A stretch of DNA of 64,000 nucleotides from contig NZ_CAXHZL010000003.1 in assembly GCF_964022235.1 (NCBI RefSeq), forward strand, positions 369,990-433,989. Reading direction: 5' to 3'. The DNA is from Limimaricola sp964022235. GTDB taxonomy: Bacteria > Pseudomonadota > Alphaproteobacteria > Rhodobacterales > Rhodobacteraceae. The position numbers and the translations under genes are program-made. Below are positions 1 through 8,335 of this stretch, piece by piece (positions within the stretch are counted from its first letter, which is position 1; each line of letters begins with the position of its first letter). Under the pieces are notes generated by a model. That model searched no databases and was not told where the DNA came from. It worked only from the letters and a program-made list of their open reading frames with translations.

Positions 1-304
1 CCCCGTAATGCAGCCGCGCGATGCGGGCGAAGGAGATGGCGGCGGCGCACATCGGGCACGGCTCCAACGTCACCCAGAGCGCGCAGCCGGTCAGCCGCTC
101 GGAGCCCAAGGCTGCGCAGGCCGCACGGATCGCCAGCGCCTCGGCATGCGCCGTGGGGTCATGCAGCTCGCGCGTGCGGTTGCCCGCCTGCGCGATCACC
201 GCGCCCGAGGCATCGGCCACTACCGCGCCCACGGGTACCTCGCCGCGCAAGGCGGCGGCGCGCGCCTCGGTCAGCGCGAGGTCCATGTGGGAATGAAACC
301 GCAT
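1..304 (-). CDS. tadA: tRNA-specific adenosine deaminase TadA (5' part, cut by window edge)
   Basis: Reading leftward from the ATG at 304, the protein begins MRFHSHMDLALTEARAAA and carries both zinc/catalytic motifs of the cytidine-deaminase fold: HAEA (His ligand and catalytic Glu) and PCPMC (two Cys ligands). This matches TadA, which deaminates the wobble adenosine of tRNA-Arg(ACG) to inosine in the cytoplasm. About 101 residues are inside the window; the C-terminal third lies beyond base 1. An in-frame ATG at 286 is an alternative start, but the longer form fits the family's N-terminus. It is divergent from the pseudouridine synthase gene, with 64 bp between the starts. Confidence 0.93.
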   Translation of the reverse strand, partial: MRFHSHMDLALTEARAAALRGEVPVGAVVADASGAVIAQAGNRTRELHDPTAHAEALAIRAACAALGSERLTGCALWVTLEPCPMCAAAISFARIARLHYG

Positions 305-368
305 GATCCCTGATGCCCCGTGTCGCGCGGCGCTGGCAAGGGCGCGCGCAAGCGGTTATGGCGGGAAG

Positions 369-1667
369 ATGGACAAGAACGACACCCCCGACGGCGACCG
401 GATCGCCAAGGTTCTCTCGCGCTCTGGCGTGGCCTCGCGCCGCGAGGCAGAGCGCATGATCGAAGATGGCCGCGTCAAGGTGAACGGCACGCGGATCTTC
501 AGCCCGGCGCTGAACGTCACGGCGAAGGACCGCATCACCGTCGACGGCGCGCCACTGGCCGCGCCCGAACCGGCACGGCTGTGGCTCTATCACAAGCCCG
601 CGGGCCTCGTGACCAGCGCCTCGGACGAAAAAGGCCGCAAGACCGTCTTCGACGAGTTGCCCGAGGAAATGCCGCGCGTGATGAGCGTCGGCCGTCTCGA
701 CCTCAATTCCGAAGGCCTGTTGCTGCTCACCAACGATGGCGAGCTGAAGCGGCGGCTGGAGCTGCCCTCGACCGGCTGGCTGCGCCGCTACCGGGTGCGG
801 ATCAACGGCTCGGTGAGCGAGGACAAGCTCGACCGTCTGCGCAAGGGCATCTCGGTCGAAGGCGTGGACTACCAGCCGATGCAGGTGGTGTTCGACCGCC
901 AGCAGGGGGCGAACGCCTGGCTGACCATCGGTCTGCGCGAAGGCAAGAATCGCGAGATTCGTCGCGCCATGGCCGAGCTCGAGGTGACGGTGAACCGCCT
1001 GATCCGCGTCAGCTACGGCCCGTTCCAGATCGGCAACCTCGAGCCGGGCGAGGTCGAGGAAATCCGGCCCAAGGTGCTGCGCGAGCAGCTGGGTGAGAGC
1101 GACGGCCCCAAGGTGCAGCGTCGCCGCCCCGACGGCACCCCCGGCGCCAAGCCCGGCGTGCGCGGCGCGGGCACCGGCCCCAAGGGACCGGGCGGCGCGC
1201 GCAAGCAGGCTAGCGAGACCAGGCGCTCGTCGCCTGACAAAATGGGCGCGTCCGAAGGGGCCAAGCGGCCCGGCGGCACGGGGCGCGTCTTTGGCGCGAA
1301 GACGACCAGCGGCGGCACCGGCCGCGTGTTCGGCGCCAAGGTCGCGAGCGATGGCGAGCGGCCCGGATACAAACCCGACCGCTCCAGCTCGAAAAGCGAG
1401 AAGCCCGGATACAAGCCCGACCGCTCAGGCCCGAAGAGCGAGAAACCCGGCTTCAAATCCGACCGCTCCGGCGCAAAGGGGGAGAGGTCCGGCTTCAAAT
1501 CCGATCGCTCCGGCCCGGCCGGCGAGCGGCCCGGACCAAGGGGTGACCGTCCCGGCCCGAAGGGCGAGCGGCCCGGCTTCAAACCCGACCGCTCAGGCCC
1601 CAAGGGCGACCGGCCCACGCGTGGCGGCCCCGCGGCCGGTCGCGGGTCGAAACCTCCGAAACGCTGA
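369..1667 (+). CDS. rluB: RsuA/RluB-family rRNA pseudouridine synthase with long basic repeat tail
   Basis: The 432-residue protein opens with an S4 RNA-binding domain (IAKVLSRSGVASRREAERM, then a VKVNG turn). The catalytic core follows, with GRLDLNSEGLLLLTND holding the catalytic Asp, and NREIRR later. Such enzymes isomerise a uridine in ribosomal RNA. The core ends near residue 250. The remaining ~180 residues are low-complexity Gly/Pro/Arg/Lys/Ser repeats of about 10 residues (KPDRSG, KSEKPG, KGERPG variants), probably disordered and RNA-contacting. I chose the ATG at 369 because the S4 domain begins just after it; an in-frame start at 303 would add 22 unconserved residues. RluB is the best guess within the RsuA/RluB/RluE/RluF group. 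Confidence 0.88.
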   Translation: MDKNDTPDGDRIAKVLSRSGVASRREAERMIEDGRVKVNGTRIFSPALNVTAKDRITVDGAPLAAPEPARLWLYHKPAGLVTSASDEKGRKTVFDELPEEMPRVMSVGRLDLNSEGLLLLTNDGELKRRLELPSTGWLRRYRVRINGSVSEDKLDRLRKGISVEGVDYQPMQVVFDRQQGANAWLTIGLREGKNREIRRAMAELEVTVNRLIRVSYGPFQIGNLEPGEVEEIRPKVLREQLGESDGPKVQRRRPDGTPGAKPGVRGAGTGPKGPGGARKQASETRRSSPDKMGASEGAKRPGGTGRVFGAKTTSGGTGRVFGAKVASDGERPGYKPDRSSSKSEKPGYKPDRSGPKSEKPGFKSDRSGAKGERSGFKSDRSGPAGERPGPRGDRPGPKGERPGFKPDRSGPKGDRPTRGGPAAGRGSKPPKR

Positions 1668-1734
1668 GCGCCCCTCGAAAAGCCGGGCGGCGCCCCCTAT
1701 TATCTGAAGGGCCTAGCCAAGGGACCGCCCGGCC

Positions 1735-1947
1735 ATGACGCGATTGATTCTGCTGCTGCTTGTCGCCTCCGCGCTGGTCTTTGCCGGGGCGCAGTTCCTC
1801 GCGGCGATCCGCGGGGGTTCGCGGCGGCGCGACGCGCTGCCGGCCACTCAGGAGGACGCCATGCCCGCGCCATTCCGCACCATTGCCTATCTTGTGCTGC
1901 TGGCCCTCATGGCCGGCACCGCGACCGGCCTTCTGGGGGCCGGCTGA
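1735..1947 (+). CDS. small membrane protein heading the XpaC/TelA cluster
   Basis: This 70-residue protein has two hydrophobic segments, residues ~3-23 (LILLLLVASALVFAGAQFL) and ~48-68 (IAYLVLLALMAGTATGLLGAG), joined by a basic/polar linker (RGGSRRRD). It is probably a two-helix inner-membrane protein. Its TGA overlaps the ATG of the XpaC-like gene (1945-1949), suggesting translational coupling and a shared operon. I do not recognise a family. The call rests on hydrophobicity, the overlap and strand consistency. Confidence 0.6.
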   Translation: MTRLILLLLVASALVFAGAQFLAAIRGGSRRRDALPATQEDAMPAPFRTIAYLVLLALMAGTATGLLGAG

Positions 1948-2843
1948 TGGCCCGGCGCTTCGGCGGGCGCTACAGCCCCGATCCGCAGTCCGGCAGCCCC
2001 GCCCCCGATCCGCGCGGCACGCCTCGCGTCGATCCGGCGGGCGCACGGGTGAACCTGCTGTTCGTCCCCCCCGCCATTCTGGCGCTGTTCTCGCTCGGTG
2101 CGGGGCCTGCCGGTCTCGTCGCGGGGCTCGTCGGCGCGGGCGTTCTGACCGCCGCTGCCTTCCTGTTGCGCGATGGCTTGCGGGCCGAGGCCGAATGGCG
2201 CGCGCGTCCCGTGGCGCGCCGTCCCGCTTGGCCGCGCAAGATGATGGGCTCGGGGCTGACGGGTATTGGCGTGGCTCTGGCCGCATGGTCAGGCGATGGC
2301 GGTCTCATCGGCCCGCTGCTCTATGGCATCGCTGCTGCCGGTTTGCATGTCGCGGCCTTCGGGATCGACCCGATGACCGACAAGCGACTCGACGGCGTCG
2401 ACGATCACCAGCAGGACCGCGTGGCCAAGGTTGTCGACGAGGCCGAGAGCTATCTCGCGCAGATGCGCACGGCGATCTCCGGCCTGCGCGACCGCGCGCT
2501 CGACGAGCGTGTCGCCGCGTTTCAGGCCCGAGCGCGCGAGATGATCCGCACCGTAGAGCGTGATCCGCGCGACCTGACGCAGGCACGGCGTTATCTGGGT
2601 GTGTATCTGATGGGCGCGCGCGACGCTTCGGTGAAATTCGCGGATCTGTGGTCGCGGGGCCGCGACAGCGCCGCGCGGGCAGAGTATGAATCGCTTTTGA
2701 CGGATCTCGACCGCAACTTCGCGGCCCGCACCGAGACGATGCTGCTCTCGGATCGGACCGACATGGACATCGAGATTCGCGTGTTGCGGGACCGTCTGGC
2801 GCGCGAAGGCGTTGTGGCCCAGTCTGAAAGAGGGAACGAGTGA
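1947..2843 (+). CDS. XpaC-like protein (5-bromo-4-chloroindolyl phosphate hydrolysis family)
   Basis: The 298-residue protein has a Pro-rich basic N-terminus (to ~35), hydrophobic segments at ~36-52 and ~54-73, a further hydrophobic stretch at ~100-137, and a helical cytoplasmic C-terminal half (DRVAKVVDEAESYLAQMRTA onward). This architecture and the immediate TelA-like neighbour match XpaC, as in the Bacillus subtilis xpaC-yaaN pair (recalled). The hydrolysis in the family name is historical; a true enzymatic role is unproven. Start and stop codons overlap both neighbours (ATG at 1947 within the previous stop; TGA at 2841-2843 touching the next ATG). Confidence 0.8.
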   Translation: MARRFGGRYSPDPQSGSPAPDPRGTPRVDPAGARVNLLFVPPAILALFSLGAGPAGLVAGLVGAGVLTAAAFLLRDGLRAEAEWRARPVARRPAWPRKMMGSGLTGIGVALAAWSGDGGLIGPLLYGIAAAGLHVAAFGIDPMTDKRLDGVDDHQQDRVAKVVDEAESYLAQMRTAISGLRDRALDERVAAFQARAREMIRTVERDPRDLTQARRYLGVYLMGARDASVKFADLWSRGRDSAARAEYESLLTDLDRNFAARTETMLLSDRTDMDIEIRVLRDRLAREGVVAQSERGNE

Positions 2844-4015
2844 TGTCCGACAAGACCCGCGATGCCGCGGCCGCCCGCGTGGCCGAAATCGAGACCCTGA
2901 ACCAGATCCGCCTGCCCGATCCCGTCGGGGAGCTGACGCTTGAGGCTGCCAAACCCGAACAGTCCGCCGAGATCCGCCGTCGCATGGGCGAGATCGACCT
3001 CGGCGACACCAATTCCATCGTGCGCTTTGGTTCGGGTGCGCAGGCCGAGCTGCAGCAGATCAGCCAGTCGATGCTGCAGGGCGTGCAGAACAAGGACGTG
3101 GGCCCGGCGGGCGAGAGCTTGCGCGACATCGTCGCGACGATCCGCGGCTTTGACGTGGCCGAGCTCGACCCCAACCGCAAGCGCAGCCTGTGGGACAGGC
3201 TGACCGGCCGCGCCAAACCGCTGGCCAAGTTCACCGAGCGGTTCCGAGACGTGCAGGGCCAGATCGACCGCATCACAGACGAGCTTCTGCGCCATGAGCA
3301 CGCGTTGATGAAGGACATCGAGAGCCTCGACGTGCTCTATGACAAGACGCTCGCCTTCTACGACGAGCTGGCGCTCTATATCGCGGCCGGCGAGGCGCGG
3401 CTGGCGGAAATCGACGCTACCGAGATCCCGGCGCAGCAGGCCAAGATGGAGGCCGCCCCCGAGGAGGCGCAGGTCATGGCCGCGCAGGAGCTGCGCGACA
3501 TGCGTGCCGCGCGCGACGATCTGGAGCGCCGGGTGCACGACCTCAAGCTCACCCGGCAGGTGACGATGCAGTCGCTGCCCTCGATTCGGCTGGTGCAGGA
3601 GAACGACAAGTCTCTCGTCACCAAGATCAACTCCACCCTCGTGAACACCGTGCCCCTGTGGGAGACCCAGCTGGCGCAGGCGGTGACGATCCAGCGCGGG
3701 GCGGCGGCGGCGGGGGCCGTGCGCGAGGCCAACGATTTGACCAACGATCTCTTGCGCTCGAACGCCGAAAACCTGCGCACCGCCAACAAGGCGATCCGCA
3801 CCGAGATGGAACGCGGCGTGTTCGACATCGAGGCGGTGAAGGCCGCGAATGCCGAGCTGATCGCCACCATCGACGAGAGCCTCGACATCGCCGACGAGGG
3901 CAAGCGCCGTCGTGCCGAAGCCGAAGCCGAGCTGCGCCGCATGGAGGGCGAGCTGAAATCGGCGCTGAGTTCGGCGCGCGGCCGCGCCGCGACCGGCACG
4001 CCCGCGCGCGGGTAA
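2843..4015 (+). CDS. telA: TelA family toxic-anion resistance protein
   Basis: The 390-residue, largely helical protein has the TelA/KlaA signature: an N-terminal SIVRFGSGAQAELQQISQSM, a central LWDRLTGRAKPLAKF motif, then long coiled-coil helices (DELLRHEHALMKDIESLDVL). Family members are associated with tellurite, colicin and phage resistance or envelope stress; the biochemical activity is unknown. I chose the ATG at 2843, which overlaps the upstream stop by one base, over the GTG at 2840. Ribosomes can hand over directly from the XpaC-like gene. The DUF2927 lipoprotein begins 8 bp downstream, so operon membership is likely. Confidence 0.9.
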   Translation: MSDKTRDAAAARVAEIETLNQIRLPDPVGELTLEAAKPEQSAEIRRRMGEIDLGDTNSIVRFGSGAQAELQQISQSMLQGVQNKDVGPAGESLRDIVATIRGFDVAELDPNRKRSLWDRLTGRAKPLAKFTERFRDVQGQIDRITDELLRHEHALMKDIESLDVLYDKTLAFYDELALYIAAGEARLAEIDATEIPAQQAKMEAAPEEAQVMAAQELRDMRAARDDLERRVHDLKLTRQVTMQSLPSIRLVQENDKSLVTKINSTLVNTVPLWETQLAQAVTIQRGAAAAGAVREANDLTNDLLRSNAENLRTANKAIRTEMERGVFDIEAVKAANAELIATIDESLDIADEGKRRRAEAEAELRRMEGELKSALSSARGRAATGTPARG

Positions 4016-4023
4016 GACACGAC

Positions 4024-5025
4024 ATGGGGGTGCGGTCTGTCAGGCTGATCTGCGGGGCCTTGTCCCTGATGCTCGCGGCGGGCTGCGCCTCGGAGGCCGA
4101 ACTCGTGCCGGTGTCGCCGCCGCGTGATCAGCCCGTGGCCAAGGCGCCGGAGGCTGCCGCCCGCGCCGCCACACCGGCCCCTCCCGTCCGCCCCGCCGTG
4201 ACGCCCGAGCCAACCCGCTCTGCCGCGAGCCAGGCGCTGTCGCAGCACTACGCCCGGCTGCAGGCCGATCTGGTGACGCAAGGGCTGTTGCGCGGCGACG
4301 GCGGCGGGCCGGATACGCCCTTCACCGACACGATGCTGGCGCGTAACTTCATCCGCATCGCGCTTTTTGACGAATACGTGGCCGACGGCGAAAACCTGCG
4401 CGCCGAGGCGACGATGAGCCGACTGCGCCGCTGGGAGACCCCGATCCGCATGGATGTGCAGTTCGGCGACAGCGTGCCCGCGAAGCAGCGTGTGCGCGAC
4501 CGCAACGCGGTGGCCGCCTACGGCGCGCGGCTGTCGCGGCTGACCGGCGTGCCGATCAGCCAGACCGCCGCGGAAGGCAACTTCTCGGTGCTGATTTTGA
4601 ACGAGGACGACCGCGCGGGCTACGAGGACCGGCTCCGGCAGATGGTGCCGGGCATCGCCGAAAGCTCGGTGCGGGCGTTTTTGAACCCGCCGCGCTCGAC
4701 GCTGTGCCTCGTCATCGCCTTTTCGGGCGACGGCGGCAACACCTACTCCCGCGCCGTGGCGCTGATCCGGGGCGAGCATCCCGACATGCTGCGCCTTGCC
4801 TGCATTCACGAGGAGCTGGCGCAGGGCATGGGGCTTGCCAACGACAGCCCGCAGGCGCGGCCCTCGATCTTCAACGACGACGAAGAATTCGGCCTGCTGA
4901 CGCGGCATGACGAACTGCTTTTGAAAATGCTCTACGACCGGCGGCTCCGCCCGGGCATGAGCGCCGTCGAGGCTGCGCCGATCGCGCGCGAGATCGCGGC
5001 GGAACTGTTGGGCGGCAACGCCTGA
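4024..5025 (+). CDS. DUF2927 family lipoprotein
   Basis: The 333-residue protein starts with a lipoprotein signal peptide ending in the lipobox LAAGC (Cys ~22), followed by a Pro/Ala-rich linker (~25-70) and a folded domain (~80-330). I recognise DUF2927 from the FTDTMLARNFIRIALFDEYV start and the IHEELAQGMGLANDSP region, which looks like a worn metalloprotease helix (HEELAQG rather than HExxH) followed by a FNDDEEF segment. It probably sits in the inner or outer membrane facing the periplasm. The ATG at 4024 gives a clean signal peptide. It is flanked by telA (8 bp) and the SPFH gene (21 bp). Confidence 0.8.
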   Translation: MGVRSVRLICGALSLMLAAGCASEAELVPVSPPRDQPVAKAPEAAARAATPAPPVRPAVTPEPTRSAASQALSQHYARLQADLVTQGLLRGDGGGPDTPFTDTMLARNFIRIALFDEYVADGENLRAEATMSRLRRWETPIRMDVQFGDSVPAKQRVRDRNAVAAYGARLSRLTGVPISQTAAEGNFSVLILNEDDRAGYEDRLRQMVPGIAESSVRAFLNPPRSTLCLVIAFSGDGGNTYSRAVALIRGEHPDMLRLACIHEELAQGMGLANDSPQARPSIFNDDEEFGLLTRHDELLLKMLYDRRLRPGMSAVEAAPIAREIAAELLGGNA

Positions 5026-5046
5026 CCGCAACACGGGAGACGACAC

Positions 5047-6189
5047 ATGGGCATTCTCGATTTTCTGTCCGGCCAGTTCATCGATGTCATCCACTGGACC
5101 GACGACACCCGCGACACCATGGTCTGGCGCTTCGAGCGCGAGGGCCACGAGATCAAGTACGGCGCCAAGCTGACGGTGCGCGAGGGTCAGGCGGCGGTCT
5201 TCGTGCATGAAGGCCAGCTCGCGGATGTGTTCAAGCCCGGTCTCTACATGCTCGAGACCAACAACATGCCGATCATGACCTCGCTGCAGCACTGGGACCA
5301 CGGGTTCCGGTCGCCGTTCAAGTCCGAGGTCTATTTCGTCAACACCACCCGCATCACCAACCAGAAATGGGGCACCAAGAACCCGGTCATGTGCCGCGAT
5401 CCGGAGTTCGGGCCGGTGCGGCTGCGGGCTTTCGGCTCCTACGCGATGCGCATCAAGGATCCGGCCCTGTTCCTGCGCGAGATCGTCGGTACGGATGGCG
5501 AGTTCACCACCTCCGAGATCTCCTACCAGATCCGCAACATCGTGGTGCAGGAGGCAAGCCGCGTGCTCGCGGGCTCGGGCATCCCGGTGCTCGACATGGC
5601 GGCCAACACCGGCGATCTGGGCAAGGTCGTACGCGAGGCCATCGCGCCGGTGATCGCCCAATACGGGCTGGAGCTGCCGGAGTTCTACGTCGAGAACGTC
5701 TCGCTCCCCGAGGCGGTCGAGCGGGCGCTCGACAAACGCACCTCGATGGGGATCGTCGGCGACCTGCACCGCTTTGGCCAGTATTCCGCCGCCGAGGCGA
5801 TGACCACCGCCGCCGCTAACCCGTCGGGCACCATGGGCGCGGGCATGGGCTTTGGCATGGGTATGGTCGCGGGTCAGGGGCCGTGGGGGCCGATGCCGGG
5901 CCAGCAGGCGCAGCAGCAGCACCAACCGCAGGCCGCCCCGCCGCCGCCACCGCCGCCGCCGCCGCCGCCGGCCGAGCATGTCTGGCATCTCGCGGTGAAC
6001 GGCCAGACCTCGGGGCCGTTCTCCAAGGCGCGCCTGGGCCGAATGGTGACCGAAGGCGGTTTTGGCCGTGACACCCTCGTCTGGACCGCCGGTCAGGATG
6101 GCTGGAAGCGGGCCGAGGACGTGGACGAACTGGCGCAGCTCTTCACCGTGATGCCGCCACCGCCGCCCCCGGCGCCGCCCGCCCCGTGA
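5047..6189 (+). CDS. SPFH-domain protein with C-terminal GYF_2 domain (YdjI-like)
   Basis: The 380-residue protein has an SPFH (stomatin/prohibitin/flotillin) domain of the YdjI type at ~20-250 (start MGILDFLSGQFIDVIHW, VVQEASRVLAGSGIPVLDMA in the middle). A Gly/Met-rich linker and a run of about 13 prolines (~300-313) follow. The end is a GYF_2-type module, WHLAVNGQTSGPFSKARLG to DGWKRAEDVDEL (~316-370). YdjI-like proteins normally carry a C-terminal zinc ribbon; here a GYF_2 module replaces it and zinc ribbons sit on the next gene product. The likely role is a membrane-microdomain scaffold at the inner membrane. A second proline run closes the protein (PPPPPPAPP). Confidence 0.85.
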   Translation: MGILDFLSGQFIDVIHWTDDTRDTMVWRFEREGHEIKYGAKLTVREGQAAVFVHEGQLADVFKPGLYMLETNNMPIMTSLQHWDHGFRSPFKSEVYFVNTTRITNQKWGTKNPVMCRDPEFGPVRLRAFGSYAMRIKDPALFLREIVGTDGEFTTSEISYQIRNIVVQEASRVLAGSGIPVLDMAANTGDLGKVVREAIAPVIAQYGLELPEFYVENVSLPEAVERALDKRTSMGIVGDLHRFGQYSAAEAMTTAAANPSGTMGAGMGFGMGMVAGQGPWGPMPGQQAQQQHQPQAAPPPPPPPPPPPAEHVWHLAVNGQTSGPFSKARLGRMVTEGGFGRDTLVWTAGQDGWKRAEDVDELAQLFTVMPPPPPPAPPAP

Positions 6190-6220
6190 CGCTTTTCGTG
6201 ACGCCATCCGAGAGACCTGC

Positions 6221-7345
6221 ATGACTGGCATTCCCAGCGTTGGCCGCACCGCCTCCGGCGGCGTGGTCGAGGAGCACCGCTTTCCCTGCCCGGTCTGCGG
6301 CAGCGACATGCATTTCGCGCCCGGCACCGACGCGCTGGCTTGCTCACACTGCGGTCATAGCGAGGCGATCAAGCCGCTGCGCGATCCGGATGCCACGCGC
6401 GAAATCGACTTCGAGAGCGCGCGGCGCGGTGATGTGCCGGTGTCGCAGATCGAGGAAACGCGCACCGCGTCCTGCCCCAACTGCGGCGCGCAGGTCGAGT
6501 TCGCGCCCGGCACCCATGCCACCCGTTGCCCCTATTGCGACACCGCCGTCGTTGCCGACACCGGCACGCACCGCCACATCAAGCCACGCGCGCTGCTGCC
6601 CTTCGAGATCGACGAGACCCGCGCGCACGAGGCTCTGAGCGCATGGCTCGGCAGTTTGTGGTTCGCGCCGAACGGCCTCAAGGAATACGCGCGCAAGGGA
6701 CGGCGGATGAACGGCGTCTACGTGCCGTTCTGGACCTTCGACGCGCAGACCGAGACCGACTACCGCGGCCAGCGCGGCGATACCTATTACGTCACCCGCA
6801 CCGTGATGCGCGATGGCAAACAGGTACAGGTGCAAGAGCCGCGCATCCGCTGGCGGCGCGTGCGCGGCCGGGTGGCGCGGTTCTTTGACGACGTGCTGGT
6901 GCTGGGATCGAAATCGCTGCCCAAGGCGCATACCGATGCGATTGGCCCTTGGGAGCTGCCGGCCCTGCTGCCCTACCGGCCAGAATACGTCGCGGGCTTC
7001 ATGGCCGAGGGCTACCAGATCGAGCTCGACGACGCCTATACCGAGGCGCGCGCGGTGATGGAGCAGGTGATCCAAGGCGATGTGCGCCGCGATATCGGCG
7101 GTGATCAGCAGCGGATCGAAGCGATGGACACCCGAGTGTCGAACGTGACCTTCAAGCACGTGCTGCTGCCGGTCTGGACCGCCGCCTACCGCTACAGAGG
7201 CGACAGTTACGCCTTCGTGGTCAACGCACGGTCGGGCAAGGTGCAGGGCGCGCGGCCCTATTCCAAGTGGAAGATCACCCTCGCGGTGATCGCGGGCCTG
7301 ATCGTGGCTGCAATTATCGGCTATTTCGGCTATCTCAACCAGTAA
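6221..7345 (+). CDS. double zinc-ribbon protein with C-terminal membrane anchor (YdjG-like)
   Basis: The 374-residue protein contains two zinc ribbons, CPVCGSDM...CSHCG (~25-48) and CPNCGAQV...CPYCD (~85-107). A conserved soluble region follows (LPFEIDETRAHEALSAW; NGVYVPFWTFDAQTETDY), and the C-terminus is one transmembrane segment (ITLAVIAGLIVAAIIGYFGYL). It resembles proteins annotated as TFIIB-type zinc-ribbon or primosomal-N'-like, but there is no helicase motif. The domain plan matches Bacillus YdjG, which works with PspA and the SPFH protein YdjI at stressed membranes (recalled). It lies 31 bp after the SPFH gene and is the last member of the cluster. Confidence 0.78.
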   Translation: MTGIPSVGRTASGGVVEEHRFPCPVCGSDMHFAPGTDALACSHCGHSEAIKPLRDPDATREIDFESARRGDVPVSQIEETRTASCPNCGAQVEFAPGTHATRCPYCDTAVVADTGTHRHIKPRALLPFEIDETRAHEALSAWLGSLWFAPNGLKEYARKGRRMNGVYVPFWTFDAQTETDYRGQRGDTYYVTRTVMRDGKQVQVQEPRIRWRRVRGRVARFFDDVLVLGSKSLPKAHTDAIGPWELPALLPYRPEYVAGFMAEGYQIELDDAYTEARAVMEQVIQGDVRRDIGGDQQRIEAMDTRVSNVTFKHVLLPVWTAAYRYRGDSYAFVVNARSGKVQGARPYSKWKITLAVIAGLIVAAIIGYFGYLNQ

Positions 7346-7420
7346 GCTTGCTTGCACGACCCGGCGTCAGGCGGCATTGTCCGCGCCGATCCGACAGCCT
7401 CTACTCCGGAAGGAAATCCG

Positions 7421-8335
7421 ATGATCCTCGCCTGCGGCGAAGCCCTGATCGACATGCTGCCCCGTCGCACCGAAGCGGGCGAAATGGCCTTCGCGCCCTA
7501 TGCGGGCGGCGCGGTGTTCAACACCGCCATCGCCATGGGCCGCCTCGGCGCCCCGGCCGGTTTCTTCTCGGGTATCTCGTCCGATATGTTCGGCGATCTC
7601 CTGCGCGAGACATTGGAGGCTTCGAAGGTCGACACCTTTCCGGCGCATATCTCCGACCGGCCCACGACGCTGGCCTTTGTGAAGCTTGTCGACGGCCATG
7701 CCACCTACAGCTTTTACGACGAGAACACCGCCGGGCGGATGCTATCGGAGGACGACCTGCCCGAGCCGGGTGCCGACGCACTGTTCTTTGGCGGCATCTC
7801 CCTCGTGGTCGAGCCCTGCGGTGCCGCCTATGAGGCGCTGCAGGCGCGCGAGAGCGAGACCCGTGTCACCATGATCGACCCCAACATCCGCCCCAGCTTC
7901 ATCCGCGACGAGGCCAGCTACCGCGCCCGGCTCGACCGGATGATCGCGCGCGCCGACATCGTGAAGGTCTCGGACGAGGATCTGCGCTGGCTCGAAGGCG
8001 AAGGCGAGACCGCCGATCTGGCGCGGCAGATGCTCGCCAAGGGCCCGGCCCTTGTCTGCATCACCGAAGGCTCCAAGGGGGCAACCGGCTACACCGACGA
8101 TCACACCGTCAGCGTCGCCTCCACCAAGGTCGAGGTCGCCGACACCGTCGGCGCGGGCGACACCTTCAACGCCGGTGTGCTGGTGAGCCTGCATCGCGCG
8201 GGGCTGCTCACCAAGGAGGCGATCGACACGCTGAGCGAAGAGCAGATCCGCGGCGCGCTGGCGCTGGGTGCCAAGGCCGCCGCCATCACCGTCAGCCGCG
8301 CGGGCGCGAACCCGCCTTGGGCCGAAGAGCTTTGA
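7421..8335 (+). CDS. PfkB-family sugar kinase (fructokinase-like)
   Basis: The 304-residue protein is a ribokinase/PfkB-family kinase. The N-terminal motif is ACGEALIDMLPR with a GGAVFNTAIAMGRLG sugar-binding loop, and the C-terminal signature is DTVGAGDTFNAGVL, whose Asp is the catalytic base. It transfers phosphate from ATP to a sugar; fructose is the likeliest substrate, by similarity to bacterial fructokinases, but specificity cannot be read with certainty. The ATG at 7421 follows an AGGA ribosome-binding site (7410-7413). Its stop overlaps the TTG start of dtd, so the two are cotranscribed. Confidence 0.87.
   Translation: MILACGEALIDMLPRRTEAGEMAFAPYAGGAVFNTAIAMGRLGAPAGFFSGISSDMFGDLLRETLEASKVDTFPAHISDRPTTLAFVKLVDGHATYSFYDENTAGRMLSEDDLPEPGADALFFGGISLVVEPCGAAYEALQARESETRVTMIDPNIRPSFIRDEASYRARLDRMIARADIVKVSDEDLRWLEGEGETADLARQMLAKGPALVCITEGSKGATGYTDDHTVSVASTKVEVADTVGAGDTFNAGVLVSLHRAGLLTKEAIDTLSEEQIRGALALGAKAAAITVSRAGANPPWAEEL

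Noticed and set aside
5940..5980. Tandem CCG repeat as a regulatory or unstable non-coding repeat
   Set aside because: It encodes the polyproline linker in frame in the SPFH protein.
3376..6327. A 983-residue minus-strand frame across the TelA/DUF2927/SPFH genes
   Set aside because: It is antisense to three well-supported genes and has Arg/His-rich composition typical of GC-rich shadow frames.
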